From: Cordia subcordata
Lineage: Eukaryota; Streptophyta; Magnoliopsida; Boraginales; Cordiaceae
Length of the DNA stretch: 64,000 bases
Reading direction: 5' to 3'
Assembly: GCA_028554755.1 (NCBI GenBank)
Contig: JAPTOF010000002.1
Location: 30,558,501 to 30,622,500, forward strand
Shown here: in pieces, positions 1 through 13,740 of the stretch
Numbering within the stretch: the stretch's first letter is position 1
Layout of the letters: the number at the start of each line of letters is the position of its first letter
Program-made: the position numbers and the translations under genes
Notes under the pieces: generated by a model
The model's database searches: none
The model's input: only the letters and a program-made list of their open reading frames with translations
Told to the model about the DNA's origin: nothing

Positions 1-1804
1 AGTTTTATGATTTTAAATGTTTAATTTAATAGTTTTTTAACTCTAAAAATTCAATATTTAAACTTAAAAAATCCAACCAAATTCTCTTATTTAACCAGAT
101 CAAATAGTTTTTTAAACTTAAAAATAGAAAAAGAATTTAAAAATCAAGTGAAAAAGTTTGATTAGTAGAGAAATGAAAATGAGAGTGCACATTATTTTGA
201 TTAAAATGAAGGGCAATATATATATATATATAATTATCTAATCAAATAGTTTCTTCAAATTTAATAATAAAAATTTAAAATTTTAACACAGAAACTCAAA
301 CTGATTCTCTACTTGATTTGAACTTTATGACTTTTAGTACCTTGTCAATTTTGCAAAAGCTCAAAATATTAAAAATTCAAACCAATTTCTACTCTAGATA
401 AAAGACGCAACTAACAAAGAAGTAGAAACAGAAAGAACATATTATTTTGCTGGAGAAGGAAAAAAAGAAAAAAAAAGAGTAAATATAAAATTTTATTTTG
501 CCATGAGATAAACATAAATTACAAATATTATATAAATTTTTTATTGATAATCACACACTTTTTTAAAATTTATTACAATAATATTATTCTTGGGTACTGT
601 TCATTCGTGGAGGAAATCAATGAATGAATGGTACTCCAAAAAGTGAATATTTTTATATAAGTAAAGATTTTGTGGCGCAAGCATTTTTTTTTTTTTATGA
701 GAATGGCACAGCATATCTCGCCAAGTGTTTTCTTTTCTTTTTTTTTCCTGATATAATCCTAAATAAGAAACCTTGAGACACCATTAACATATTCCAAAAG
801 AATCATCAATCGTTCATTTTAGTCTTCCGTTACCCAATCTAAAAAAATAATAGCAATAACATAAATTAGTCACTCAGGTTACAAATTTCATCATTAGAAT
901 AATTTTAAAATTCTAAGGACATGCTTCTCAATTTGAAAAACAATATAAAAAATGCATTAAAGAGTAAAACTCTGATTTTAAATTGAAACAGTTGGTGATT
1001 TTAAACTGAAATAGTTAGAAGATATTTGGTCAGCAATCAAAGAAATATGCAAAACCTAACAACTTATTGGTAAATTTCCTATGTTTTTTGTGCAAACTGT
1101 GCAGTACATCTCCTGTATAAGCCAAAACACTCACTCAGATGAGATAGTCTCGCGGTCTCTGGCACAAATAAAAAATGAGTTTATTTTCGGACTAACCTTT
1201 TTTTAAAAAAAAAAGAAATTAAAATCAAATCGTTAGTCGCGTCCAACTTCTACTCATAATTAGTGCTGTGTATCCTGAGAAAGGAAATATGGTATGTTTA
1301 CTTCATTATGTATGATGTAAGTATTTTTCTTGAATTTAAAAAAAAAAATTGTCTTCAAGTGTTTCACAACATGTCATTTTGACATTTGACATTTACCTGC
1401 CACAACTTTAAGAGACATTCAGGTGAATGAATCTTCGCCACGTAGAAAAGCTGGCTTAGATTTTTAAATCAAAAACAGGGCAAGACAACGACCTTGTGAG
1501 TTGTGACCACCAAGCTTTTTACAGTTTCAGTGGTTTCCTTCTAACATTAGCGGCAAAAAATATTGCATTGCCGCCACGTCAGCGTCGTATTAAATCTCCC
1601 TCTCTAATGTGCTTTTGCTCCTTTCTCAAGTTGTGTGTCTTAACCAGCCATTCAAGAATCAAAAAAAAAAAAAAAAAAATCACAAACAAAGGACAAGTGA
1701 GAATCTTTTCCTTTTGTGTGTGTGTGTGTGAATTGTTAAAACTTTGGGTAAGAATTGTGTCATAGAGAAGGAAAAAAAAAAAAAGGAAGAAGAAGAAAAT
1801 AAAG
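1..1804. other. Intergenic region and 5' flank of the sugar transporter
   Basis: AT-rich DNA with no supportable coding region. It contains short poly-A/T tracts and a small TA run near 221-232. The last 150 bases before the start codon hold a GT microsatellite (about 1717-1730), then an A-rich and a GAA-rich stretch, which probably form the 5' untranslated leader of the downstream gene. No convincing TATA box was found. Confidence 0.5.
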
Positions 1805-4800
1805 ATGAGTTTCAGGGAAGATAGTGGAGAAGATGGAATAAGTGATTTGAGGAAGCCATTTTTGCACACAGGGAGCTGGTATAGAATGAGTTCTAGGCAG
1901 TCAAGCATTATGGGTTCATCTCAGGCTATTAGGGACAGCTCCATCTCTGTTCTTGCTTGTGTCTTGATTGTTGCTTTGGGTCCTATCCAGTTTGGCTTTA
2001 CGGTATGATACTCTTTACTGTACCTCTTATCATTTTACTCAACTATTTGATAATATACTAATATTTTCTTTAGTTCCCAACTTGTTCAATAAGCACTAAT
2101 TATGTGATTGGTTACACCATGAAATCAAGTTTGGCAGAGAAATAGATTTTGTAATAAGTCAGACCCATCTATTAGTCTACCACCATATTGATATATTGAT
2201 AGTACGTTTGGAATGATTTTATTTTAAAATACTTATTTTATTAAAATTTATATTTTATTACATGTATCATAAAATATATTTTATAGTTGTAAAAAATAAT
2301 ATGGGAAGGATTAAAAAGTATAGTTTTGTTTTGAATTTTCATAAGAAACATGATAAAATTTCATAAATTTTATAAGATATACTCTCATTTCAATAAAATA
2401 AGTATCTTAAAATAAGACTATAACAAACAGAGTATGAGTCTAAGTTTGTGATGACGGTAATGGTGAACTTAAGCTATTATAAAGGGAACACAAATCTCAT
2501 GAAAAACCGATGCGGAAGGGCATTACAAGTTTTAACCTCCAATAAATATCGAACTTTTATCATTGCTACGAAGGATGTTACAATTTATCACTGAATTCAG
2601 AAGAATGGTTTAATTCTTGAAAGTTCAGGTCTTGCTTAATGATTGACCAAAAAAAAAAGGTCTTGCTTAATGGTCTTGTTGTTAGCTGGGGTGTTTCAGA
2701 TATCTGTTATATTGCTTTTTATGCATGCTAAGCCTGATTGATGGATTGTCTTTCTTGTTGAAGAATGGATATTCTTCACCTACTCAATCAGCTATCGTTA
2801 AAGATCTTGAGCTTACGGTATCAGAGGTAAAGAATTGAGCCTTTGGTAATTTGAACTTTCATTTTGTATGTTCAAGTAATGCAACTAACTAGAGCTTACG
2901 GGGGCAGTTCTCATTGTTTGGTTCGTTATCAAATGTCGGTGCTATGGTTGGGGCCATAGCTAGTGGTCAGATTGCTGAGTACATTGGACGAAAAGGGGTA
3001 AGATTGTTGCACTCTTCAGTGTTTTCAATTATTCTTTTTACTTTGTCTTTCGGGGAGTCTGGGATGGGAAATGGGCAGGGTTCTGTTGGCTCTCAGTGGA
3101 AGTCCATTTTGACAACTTCTGTTAAATTGCAGTCTTTGATGATTGCTGCCATACCTAATATCATAGGCTGGCTTGCCATATCATTTTCCAGAGTGAGCTT
3201 TTATCTTTTTTTATTGTTTATAAAATGCAAGTATATTTCTGTCACTTGCCTTTGAGAATTCTAATGTTGTTGTTTTCTCCTTAGGATCCTTCATTTCTTT
3301 ACATGGGAAGATTGTTAGAAGGATTTGGTGTGGGGATAATCTCATATGTGGTAATTGCTGACGTCTAGGTGATTTATCAGCTATTTGCTTGTGCTTAAAT
3401 GGCGTCCTGTAAAACAAATGACTTGGGCTTTTCTCTCAATCCAATACCAGGTGCCTATTTATATAGCTGAGATTGCTCCTCAAAACATGAGAGGTGGGCT
3501 GGGCTCAGTGCATCAGGTCATCTAGCTTTCACCATTCTTTCCTTAATCTTTTGATTGTTATGCCTATCAAGCACAAAATATTTTCTTCAATTTGTATTTC
3601 CCTATTTGTGATGTAGCTCTCTGTTACCATTGGGATAATGCTGGCTTATTTGCTGGGACTCTTTGTGGATTGGAGAATTCTTGCTATTCTGGGTAATCTT
3701 CCATGAATTTTAGTCAGTGACACTGTTATTTATCTTCAGTCAACCTATCAGTTAGCTTGCCTAATTCTGACTGTGTTACATGAATCCAACTTTTGCTTGT
3801 ACTGCATGCTTAATGCGTGCATGTGCAGCTCAGGCACTGTTGGATTGAGCAGTTTCCAAAACCCACAAGTCTTCTTAGTACAATTCCAAGAGGAATTACT
3901 ATATAGATTGCGGTGTTGACAATACAGGGGTCATTGGTTTCTGGTACATGTTCTGATATATCTTGTTATAAATGAAAGGTATTGTTTGAAATGTGGAACA
4001 GAACTATTGCAACTATCCCACAAACTAAATTATGAACATTTTCTCGTAGCTATTTCCTGGAGGGCGATATACCTGCGTATGGCTATTGACTTATGCATGC
4101 ATATCTTTAGCATTATGACATCTGTGTTTGAGCTCCATACCTGGTTATAAGTTGTAAGGAATTTGTGTTGTCTGGCTCTTGACAGTTGAAAGCTTCAATA
4201 GCTAGATAGGTAGAGACAGATTTATAATTGAAAGAGGTGAACAAGTGACTTGAATATCCACAAGGTCTTATCTAGTTGAGGAGCAGTTAATCTCCGGCTG
4301 AAATTCTCTCCCTAACCTGCATAATGTGTCAACAGTTAAGTGGTGAGTCAAGCCTTTTTGGCTGCATATTAGGTCCTTTTTTGGTGGAACTCAGAGGTTC
4401 AATGGTACCATTTCTTTCTGTCAATTATTATTAGTACACACCCTCTTGCTTTAATTTTCCAGTACACGATCACAGCTTATGGCTATCAACTCACTTGTCA
4501 AATTTTGCATAGACAGGAACTTTACCTTGTCTAATATTGATACCCGGCCTGTTTTTCATCCCAGAATCTCCACGTTGGTTGGTAGGCTTTCTTCGGTAAC
4601 TTCTTCCTTGGTCATGATCTGATACATTGCTATAAACCTGACTGAGTCTCCTGTGTCAAGCATAGGCAAAAATGGGGATGACAGATGACTTTGAAGCTTC
4701 TCTGCAAGTTCTTCGTGGGTTTGATACTGATATTACCCAGGAAGTCAATGAAATCAAGGTAAAATTTTTCATTTGACGAACCCAACCTGTATTCTTCTTG

Positions 4801-7800
4801 GAAGTCAAGTAACCGGTACCCCAGTAGCGCACACCATTACTATTCTTGTTCTTCTTAACTGAATCACAAAGCATTATGTCCTTTTGCAGACTCTTCCACC
4901 ACAAAGATCACTTCCCTTGATGTCATTTACTGTGTAAATTTTTCATAGATTCTTCTTCTTTTGGTGCAGAGGTCAGTTGCATCAGCAAGCAGAAGAACAG
5001 CAATTCGAATTGCAGATTTCAAGCGAAAGAGATACTGGTTTCCTCTCATGGTACGCCTTTGCTTAAAATTTTTTTATCTTCCCATGCTTTTATATTTGTT
5101 ATTACTTGAATTATGATTTCCATTGTTTTCTGCAATTTTACTGATCCTTTTGTCCCGCAGATAGGAATTGGATTATTGGTGTTGCAGCAGCTCAGTGGAA
5201 GTAATGGTATAGTCTTCTATTCCACCGAGATCTTTGAATCTGCTGGTAAGTAGTAATAACCTCTACATGCACTCAGAGGATTAGAAACTACATCTATGTA
5301 GTCCTAGTACATTGTTGATTGAAGCAAAAAGCATTAGAATGAACCAAGCTCAGCACTACTCATCTCATACTCACTCACTATGTTGATGTTGAAAGCAAGA
5401 CAAGAAAATGCTTGAGTTTCCGTGGACCTGCAAAAATCTTTTTTTTCAAGGTCGCACCCAAGTTTGTCTCACTGATTGATTGTGGTGCCAGTCTAACATG
5501 TTAGGGAGCCTTACCAGAACTCATCACATGCTACCTTTAAAGAAAATGAAACCACATGCTGCTGTGTTGATTTCTGATGCTGTTAGGCTTGCAGACCACA
5601 TCGAGTCACCTGATGAACTTTGGGATGCAAACTATTTCACTTTGGAAAATAAGACATTTCTCATTTTCCTTCATGCAAGTTGCTTTTGCTTCTAACCCCC
5701 TTACTTAAATCCTGAAGCCAAAACTCAGACGAGCCACTCCCAACTTTGCTTATTCATCTCAGAACACACCTATTAGTGGGCTTTTTAGTTCGTTCTTGGT
5801 ATTTCATTATGCAATTGGCAAATTCCTTGCATGCACACATTAAAGAGAGCATTCAAGGTATACATATGGTAAGCGCAAATGGCCAGATCTGAACCTGAAG
5901 ATTAGCGAGAAGGGAGAAGATTGAAAATGGGGAGAAGTCTTTCTAGATCTTAGTTACCAAGAACCCAAGATAAAAGCTGAAATAACGTTTATGGATCTAA
6001 ACATTATTTCCCTTTCAAGTTTCAAAATTTAGGTATTTTAATACTTCTATTGTTGCTTATGGTAATTCTATATCTCAACTTGGGATTTATTCTGGTATAA
6101 GAGATGTCCATGGAAGTATCACTTTGGACAATTTTTTCTCACTGAAAGTAAAATCCATGCAGGGCCCATGGAAAGCTTGACCTTTAACAAAGATATCTTT
6201 GCTCTGTTTTAGAACTCTTATCTATATATCTCTTGCAGATTGAACTTATCTCACGTTTTAAGTCAAACGAGTTTACTTAGCTTCCTGAAATGAACAGGAA
6301 TCTCATCGAGTAGCACTGCAACATTCGGTCTTGGTGCCATCCAGGTTGAGCTCAAGGATTTATTTGCAAACTTGTTTTGTAGTTCAATTCAGTTCCTTAT
6401 ATTCTCAGGGCTAACCAACTTCTTCCCCTCTTGCATTGCTCTTGCTTTATTTCCTGGCGAGCTGCTATAGAGAGTTTAATCATATGTTGTTATGTTTTAT
6501 GATTCTCCCCTTAAATTGCCTAGGTTATTGCCACTGGAATTGCTACATGGTTGGTGGATAAAACTGGGCGAAGGCTTCTACTTATTGTGAGTTTGATTAT
6601 AATAATTGTGAAGAAGCGTACTTAGTAATTAGCTACCCTAACAGAGAAGCATCTCCTGCAGATTTCCTCTTTAGGGATGACCCTCAGTCTTCTGGTAGTT
6701 GCCATTTCATTCTTTTTGAAGGTAACATGCTCGGTTTTGTTGTGATATCTACTTGTTGTAATGTACTCTGAACATTTTCCGGAGTTTCAATAGATATGTA
6801 TAACGGATGCTCTCATACATTGTTTTCCTATATGCACAACTCTCTATTCGCTGTGGACCTTCAAACAATTTGGCTTCACTTGTATGTTTACCTGATCACG
6901 TGTTATGCCATGCTCTCTTATATTTTGCGTCCTGGACTGACTTGCTAATCTGTTTGAATCAAATAATTTCAGGGTTTTGTATCAGACACCTCTTCCTTCT
7001 ATGGTGTATTGGGGATCTTGTCAGTAATTGGGGTTGTGGTAAGTACTTATACATATGCAAGTGCATAACGGTTCTTTGATTTTCACTGCTGAAGCTTTTG
7101 GCATTCTTCCTTTCCTTTCAGTGCATGATTGTTTCTTTTTCGCTTGGGATGGGGCCGATTCCATGGGTTATAATGTCAGAGGTACTCATACTTACATCTA
7201 CATATTACATTGCAACATAGTTCTATCTTTTTCGACTCTGCAATGTTGTTAGGGAAGTCCATGTTTGCTTGGAGTTGATCTTGCTTAGTGATACAGACTC
7301 ATACTGAAATATCACTTTCAGTCTTCGATCATGCTTGCTTTATCTGGTAATGCAGATCTTTCCAGTTAACATTAAAGGCCTAGCTGGAAGTATAGCAACA
7401 TTAGCCAGTTGGTTCTTTTGCGGGGCTATAACTGTGTCTGCGCCTGTGCTGTTGTCTTGGAGCAGTGGAGGTCTCTCTCTCTCTCACTCACGTGCACTCA
7501 GATACACACACAGAGACAGGATCAAGCGCACACGCACGCGCACACCCCCCATGCTCGCCACATTCACAATATTGTGAAGGGGCAGCATGCAATGAGCGAA
7601 AAACAGTGGCACCTTAATTATTTTGTCGATCATCTTAGTTATCTCCTTTTTATAGTCATTCTCCAAGACTCTTCCAGTTTTCTTAGTTTTCTGCACTCAT
7701 CATATATTTCGTTATAGTTCTATGATTTAGAATATCATTTTCTTGAATTGAAATCTAATGTGTCTGCATCTTTAATTAACAGGGACCTTCACCATTTACA

Positions 7801-7895
7801 TGCTTATGTGTGCTTTCACTGTGGCGTTTGTGAAAATATGGGTGCCAGAGACAAAAGGGAAAACCCTGGAGGAAATCCAATTTTCTTTTAGATGA
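1805..7895 (+). CDS. ERDL6: ERD6-like sugar transporter (ERDL6-type, vacuolar glucose/H+ carrier)
   Basis: Major-facilitator monosaccharide carrier. Members of this clade export glucose from the vacuole with protons (family knowledge). I spliced 18 exons by eye: 1805-2002, 2764-2826, 2908-2997, 3133-3192, 3285-3350, 3451-3516, 3617-3692, 4517-4581, 4666-4758, 4970-5050, 5161-5245, 6298-6344, 6524-6586, 6662-6721, 6973-7038, 7122-7181, 7356-7470 and 7783-7895. They keep one frame and give 488 aa, the usual length. Visible hallmarks are [14 protein letters not shown] in TM2, [31 protein letters not shown], and C-terminal [12 protein letters not shown]. The cytosolic N-terminus carries DLRKPFL, resembling an acidic dileucine-type tonoplast-sorting signal. 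The start is the first ATG and gives the family N-terminus. Oddity: the donor of intron 17 lies at the edge of a TC microsatellite (GTCTCT). The sequence supports the family firmly; the exact substrate is inferred. Confidence 0.95.
7471..7550 (+). repeat. TC/CA microsatellite starting at a splice donor
   Basis: A TC run followed by CA-rich and GCA-rich stretches occupies the first 80 bases of intron 17 of the sugar transporter. The splice donor needed to keep the family reading frame is the first GT of this run. Confidence 0.85.
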
Positions 7896-7896
7896 G

Positions 7897-8030
7897 AAAG
7901 CTTCATTTGTTTGTAATTTTTGTTTATGTATTTCAAGTCCCGTACCTGTAATTTTTGTTTCTGCCGAAAGCTTCATTTGTTTGTAATTTTTGTTTATGCA
8001 TTTTAAGTCCCGTACCTGTAATTTTTGTTT
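7897..8030 (+). repeat. 70-bp tandem duplication in the 3' UTR
   Basis: Two nearly identical copies with a 70-base period start two bases after the transporter stop codon. Each begins AAAGCTTCATTTG and includes CAAGTCCCGTACCTG or TAAGTCCCGTACCTG. They are probably transcribed as part of the 3' untranslated region. Confidence 0.85.
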
Positions 8031-9994
8031 ATATATTTCTGCTGATTGCTATCATGCACATCCTTTTTTTCATATTCCGTTGTTGTATGGTCAAGTTTAA
8101 GTTACTTATTCTGAGTCACTGAATTTGAGGTTCAATTAATTGTTTTTGGATCTGCAACACAAGTCCTGTCTCGGTTTTTTTATTTTTTTTGGTGGTCAAA
8201 TCAAGTCTTGTCTCACTTGTTAGCCTAAGCTTGTGCATAAAGACTATATTACTCAAGAGTCTTGAATCAAAAGGCACAGGCAACGCTCTTAACACTTAAA
8301 ATTCTAGCTTAGACACGTGTCCAACTTTATACAGGCACAGACACGTGTTGGACTTCATATCAAAGACTCGAACTTATTTTATTATTTTTTTCTTATCCTC
8401 CCTCTTCTCTCCATTTTTTTTATTACTATCTTTTCTTTTCTCTCTCTTCCTTGTCATACGAGTCGTAAGATCAAAATGTAAAGAAATGTCGGGTCTCTGT
8501 ACTCCAGTGTCTCTAATTCAAGTTCAAAGTTAACGATACATCAAGACCAAGTCACAACATTGTTAGAAAATTGGATTTTGAATATAGGAGAAAATATGAA
8601 AATTGTAATTCTTGATTTTAAGGCGTGTAATAATACCGTTTTCTTAAAGAATATTTCGTCCCGACTACGTAAAAGAGTTGCTACGAAATTTCTTTAGAAT
8701 ACAATAAAGTTATGCTAATTTTTGTCTTACACTTGATATAAATTAGTCTAGAGAGATTTTATATATTTTCATAAATGTATGAGAAGAACAGAACATGAAG
8801 GATTTATAAAGTTATTTTTCATGCAATAAAAATACTTTTATATAGACTCGCTTGTATATTTGAATAGTTATGTCTTTTTCAATAAATTGGTACTTTAATA
8901 GATGAATAGGTATCTTTATATGAAAAAATACTTTCTTATGGATAGATAGCATATCTACAAGCACTTGTTCGCTGAATAAGTACCTTTTCGTCTGAACAGG
9001 TGCATAAACAATTATTCTAAAATATTATTTATTTTAAAAATATTCCAACAAAAATTTAGATAATTTTTATGTCCGACGCTCGAGTCGTATTCATGTCCAA
9101 CACCGGTGTCCGAGTCTGAACGAAATAATGTAAAGGTATGTGTCATATTGCTAATTGGTCCAGTGTGGGGGAAAAATAGGCGACCGAGGGTGAACACGAC
9201 AGCCTATTTGGCTTGGCACAAGGCTAGGGAATCCGCACCAAGCATATCCTGTGGTCTGTGGGGCTGTGGCCCCAGAAAGTTGTATCGAACTACCATTATT
9301 GAAAGGAAAAAAAACTCACAACTCAGCAAATCAACGTCAACAACGCACCACCATACATGCTATCTCATCGACATTGACAAGAAGGATTTTGTCACCTTTT
9401 CGAATCCAAAAATGAAAAAAAGCTTGTCGAATTTGGATCTCATCAACTAAAATTCCCTGATCTCACATTAAAAAAAATCATGTTCCACGTGCAAATCTAG
9501 GTACTTCTACAATATGTTCTGTCCAAATAATTAATTAGTTTCCGTTATAAAAGAAAACATATATATGAGTGTTAAATTATATCCAAATCCAAATGTTTCA
9601 TGCGTTAAATTTGTATATCTAAAGATAAAAGCAATCTAGATTTCTCCACTGGAGTTTGAATAGCTAAATACAAGCCAAAGGAGCAGGTAAGGAAACTTCA
9701 CTGTGTAAATCCAGCAACAAAAATGAATTAAATAAGGAAACTTCATAAAAGGCCTTATGCAATTACTATAATGACAGAAATGTGCCACTGATACATTGCT
9801 GAATTTGGCAAGTCACAAGAATGAATCTTGGATAGTTCAAGACAAGATTTTCAACCAGGCTCTAGCAGGAAATCTACAGGTACACCAGGGGGTTAAACTA
9901 AAGTTCACTATATAATCAAACAGAGTAAATAAAGTACAAAACTAAGAACATAAAACGATCAGAAAGGGCTACTAATCATTAACACCCAAAATGG
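8031..9994. other. Intergenic region between convergent sugar carrier and KCS genes
   Basis: No coding region supported. Around 8311-8365 and 9066-9125 there are diverged inverted segments containing ACACGTGTTGGAC-like and CCGGTGTTGGAC-like words. They may be the ends of an old transposon of about 0.8 kb, but the match is too weak to be sure. The final 300 bases probably include the 3' UTR of the minus-strand KCS gene. Confidence 0.35.
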
Positions 9995-11542
9995 CTAGGA
10001 GACTACTCCCACAGGATATCTGTTGATGCAATCCTCCCAGGGACTATTGTGCGACGGCTTCACATTGCGGAGGGCCTCCCACACTGCACTATTGCACTTG
10101 AAACCGCTACCAAACGCAATCTGCCACACGCGGTGACCTCTGCGCATCCTTCCCTTGGCCTCGGTGTATGCCAACTCGTACCAGATGGAGCTTGAGGAAG
10201 TATTACCAAAGCGGTGGAGAGTCATCCGAGAGGCCTCCACATGAAGGGGCAAAAGCTGCAGATTCTTCTCCAACTCATCAATCACAGCCCTCCCTCCAGC
10301 ATGTACGCAGAAATGATCAAAAGCCAACTTAAAATCCGGAATGTAAGGCTTCGTATTCTTGGTGAACAGCTTCTTAAGCACCAGAGTAGCAAAGAACAGA
10401 AGCTGCTCACTAATTGGCAACACCAGAGGACCCAATGTGGTGATATTAGTCTTAAGAGCCATACCGGCAATCGCCATCAAATCCTTCGACAAAGACACCC
10501 CTGTCTTACCACTTTCGTCCTGCTCCTGATAAACACACCTAAATGACTTATCATCCGCGCCCCGATGAGTCCGGACAACATGAACAAGCCTATACTTAGC
10601 CCTTCTCTTATCACTCGACTTATTAGACAACAGAACAGCCGAACCCCCAACTCTGAACAAACAATTAGGTATCAACATCGATTTCTTGTTCCCAAAGTAC
10701 CAATTCTGTGTAATATTCTCTGTGCTCACAACAACTGCATAAGTATTCCTATGCACTTGCAACAAATCTTTGGCCAAATCAACTGCGATCACACCAGCAC
10801 TACACCCCATTCCCCCTAAATTGAAAGTCCTAATGTTCCCCCTCAACTTATACTTATTCACAATCATGGCCGAGAGCGATGGAGTTGGGTTAAACAAGCT
10901 ACAATTCACTACAAGAATCCCTATATCCTTGCCCTTCACATTCATATTCTGAAACAAATTATCCAACGCCCCGAACATCACCTGCTCCGCTTCCTCCCGG
11001 GCCGCCTGCATAGACAGCCGGGGAGGAAGGCAATGCATGGCCTCGGGGAGGTACGTCTCGTCCCCGAGGCCAGACCTCTCCAAGATCTTGCTCTGAAACT
11101 GTAAGGCTGACTCGTCAAAGTCACCCGTCAGCCGCGAATGCTCCATGAACTTACTGACCGGCGCTTTTAAGCTATCGGAGGGTTTGTAGCACGAATAGTC
11201 GACTAAATAAACCGGCCTAGGCCTGGTGGTGATGTAAACCGTTGACCCGAAAACGAAAACGGCTGAGAATATGATCACGCTGACGAGATTGTATTTCAAA
11301 TGCAGCCATAAGAGTTTGATGTCTTCTGGGTTTGTTTGGGAAGCTTGGATTACGATCACGATTATTGTGGGTATCAAGCACAGTGTTAACAGGTTTGAAA
11401 TCAGGTAATGGTAGCCGAGTTTGACGTACTTGAGATTCACGCTTTGGAGAAAGTCCGGTAGAATCCGGGTTTGTTTGACCTGAACTCCGACGGTTACACC
11501 ACCGGCGGTGGTGTTGAGTTGGCCGTCGGCGCCTCCGGACAT
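9995..11542 (-). CDS. KCS: 3-ketoacyl-CoA synthase (KCS4/KCS11-type), very-long-chain fatty acid elongase
   Basis: Condensing enzyme of the endoplasmic-reticulum fatty-acid elongase. It joins malonyl-CoA to long-chain acyl-CoA for waxes, suberin, sphingolipids and phospholipids. The 515-aa reading frame is uninterrupted and intronless, typical of this clade. Two N-terminal membrane segments are visible (about residues 47-67 and 86-105), followed by the FAE1/CUT1-type condensing domain and a C-terminal ACP-synthase-III-like domain. The expected catalytic residues are present: Cys247 in GGMGCSAG, His414 in HFCVHAGG and Asn447 in [10 protein letters not shown]. The N-terminal stretch [20 protein letters not shown] is characteristic of the KCS4/KCS9/KCS11 group. 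It is convergent with the upstream sugar transporter, the order I recall for Arabidopsis At1g19440/At1g19450. Chain-length preference cannot be read from the sequence. Confidence 0.96.
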   Translation of the reverse strand: MSGGADGQLNTTAGGVTVGVQVKQTRILPDFLQSVNLKYVKLGYHYLISNLLTLCLIPTIIVIVIQASQTNPEDIKLLWLHLKYNLVSVIIFSAVFVFGSTVYITTRPRPVYLVDYSCYKPSDSLKAPVSKFMEHSRLTGDFDESALQFQSKILERSGLGDETYLPEAMHCLPPRLSMQAAREEAEQVMFGALDNLFQNMNVKGKDIGILVVNCSLFNPTPSLSAMIVNKYKLRGNIRTFNLGGMGCSAGVIAVDLAKDLLQVHRNTYAVVVSTENITQNWYFGNKKSMLIPNCLFRVGGSAVLLSNKSSDKRRAKYRLVHVVRTHRGADDKSFRCVYQEQDESGKTGVSLSKDLMAIAGMALKTNITTLGPLVLPISEQLLFFATLVLKKLFTKNTKPYIPDFKLAFDHFCVHAGGRAVIDELEKNLQLLPLHVEASRMTLHRFGNTSSSSIWYELAYTEAKGRMRRGHRVWQIAFGSGFKCNSAVWEALRNVKPSHNSPWEDCINRYPVGVVS

Positions 11543-11646
11543 GGCGGTGCTGAGGTGAAAAACCCGTGGAGCAGTGTGTCTTGGTGCGAAAGTGGAAACA
11601 AGTGGGACTTCGTGTGTTTACGTTTGTTGTATGGATGGGTAGATTC

Positions 11647-11654
11647 TTATATAG
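11647..11654 (-). promoter_or_regulatory. Probable TATA box of the KCS gene
   Basis: CTATATAA on the minus strand, about 105 bases upstream of the KCS start codon, a normal spacing for a plant TATA box with a short leader. This is inferred from motif and position only. Confidence 0.55.
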
Positions 11655-12660
11655 CAGCATGCGGCGAGGCTTACGTAAATATATAGATACAGATAATATA
11701 TAATATATGTATACATTTATTCATTTATTGTAGATAAGTGTTTGTATAAGAAAGCAAATGAATCATTTAATTAAAAATATTTACTAGTGTCACAAGGACA
11801 ATGAAACAAACAAAATTGGGTTTAAGGAATTAATATGCATGTTTCCAACTTTAGAAATTAATAAAAAATCCTGTTGTTCTATTGGCTGAGAGAGAAAATT
11901 CACTCTAACGTGTATTCTCGAACATTTCGATAAATATTTTAATTTTAATATGAGAAGACTTTAAATTTTTCTAAATAAAACTTACTACTGTGTATCCTAT
12001 TGTTTCTTTCCTTTTGATAAAGAATTTTGCCTCAACAATACTCATTCTCTCGCCCACTTACAAGTAAAAACAGTTGAGGGTTAACTCTACTTTCAACTAA
12101 TAGGAGATAAGGGGTGATTGATTCAATCAGGATAAAAAAAAAAAAAAAGTTAAAGAAGAAAAAGTGTAATTGATCTGGTGATCTATAATTCCTCTTCTTT
12201 GTCTCTCTTGACTAATGCTCGGACTTTTCTCGCTCAAAAGATCAGTCGTTGTCATACAAATATATCGAGTTAAGCCGTGAATTGAATTACATATAAATGA
12301 ATATCAGGATGAAAATTCGGTTATTCATATTTTTGGTTATGCTATTGTAGAATGTTTTGCAATTTAATTATTTCAAATAATAATCAAAATTGAACCAAAA
12401 ACTTTCGGGTCATCAAAATATTTCAATATAAGTGAGTAATTTTTACAGACTCATTTATTTAGAATTCTAGAAAGTTGACATTTTGACTATGAAAGCAAAA
12501 GGAGAAAAAGTTGACCAGTGGGGGGTGGAGGGGGGCGGCGGCCGCCAGTACTTGACGGCCATTCGGTTTGTGGATTTTCTTTTCACGGATAGATTTTGTG
12601 AGATTGCAATACATTTATTATAAGCTGATGAGAAGTACCGTTTACAGGTAAGTTTGCGTG

Positions 12661-12968
12661 ATATTTTTAAATGTCAAAAATAACAGCAACAATGCTATTA
12701 TTATGTTGGTTAACAGTTGTTCAAATTGATCATTTTTCTTTCGAAAACTTGTCACAAGAATATGACAGCAGAATTAAAATTTTGTTAAATTCATTATATT
12801 CTTTTTCACATTGGCATTTTTAAATTTAAAAAATGACGGTAACAATGCTATTATTATGTTGGGTAACAGTTGGTTCAAATCGATCGTTTTTCTTATGAAA
12901 ACTTGTCACAAGAATATGATAGCAGAATTAAAATTTTGTTAAATTCATTATATTCTTTGTCACATTTA
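12661..12968 (+). repeat. Tandem duplication, about 160-bp unit, two copies
   Basis: Segments 12661-12810 and about 12815-12968 share AACAATGCTATTATTATGTT, then CTTGTCACAAGAATATGA, then an identical AT-rich tail, with scattered substitutions. This is a diverged direct duplication with no coding content. Confidence 0.8.
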
Positions 12969-13740
12969 ATCGTTATCATTATTATTATTATTATTATTGA
13001 AAGGCTGGAGGAGCTTCGAGTAGAAACACCGCCAGCAACCTTCATGGTGGTTTGGTGAATAACATTCGTAGCGTTGAGGACCAGGAATTTATGATGCCTT
13101 GGGGCCTCGGGCCGTGGAGTTACAATGGTCGAAAGGTCATCAAGTCAACCTCACCCAATTGCCAATCCAGCCGACATCAGCGTTGAGGATGTTTGGCTTA
13201 GACAATTGATATTTATAAGAAGTTTTTAATGCTTATAAGCAATGTTAAATAAGTAAAAAATTATTTAGATAAAATATAGTTATAAGTTATTAATATATTT
13301 GATAAATATGTGTTTATAAGTAGAAATTTTTGTTAAAATAATTAAAAGGTACATTTCTTTCATTAATAATATCATAATTTTCTTGTATTCTAAAGAGATA
13401 TTACGACTTATAAATAGTTAAAAAAACTGAGTAGGTGCTTTTTTTATTCAGTTTATATGCCAACTTTACCTATTTATAAGTTATAAGTACAATTTGCTAG
13501 ATATGTCTATTTTATTTTTTTACTTATAAGCACTTTTGACAAGCATTTAAGCTTGTCAACTTGTTTAAAGCTTAATAAAACTTGTAGATGTGTTTCTTTT
13601 ATGAAAAAAAATTATTTAATTGATTTCAACTAGAACTAAAAAGCTCTTAGCCCTCAACTTTTACTTTCTATAAGTTTAAGCACTCTAGGGGTCGATCAAA
13701 TCATTTACTATTTTTCCCTTACTTTCTTAAATCTATTCCT

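Noticed and set aside
8311..9125. Transposon with ACACGTGTTGGAC-type ends
   Set aside because: The inverted similarity is low and no target duplication or sharp ends could be found.
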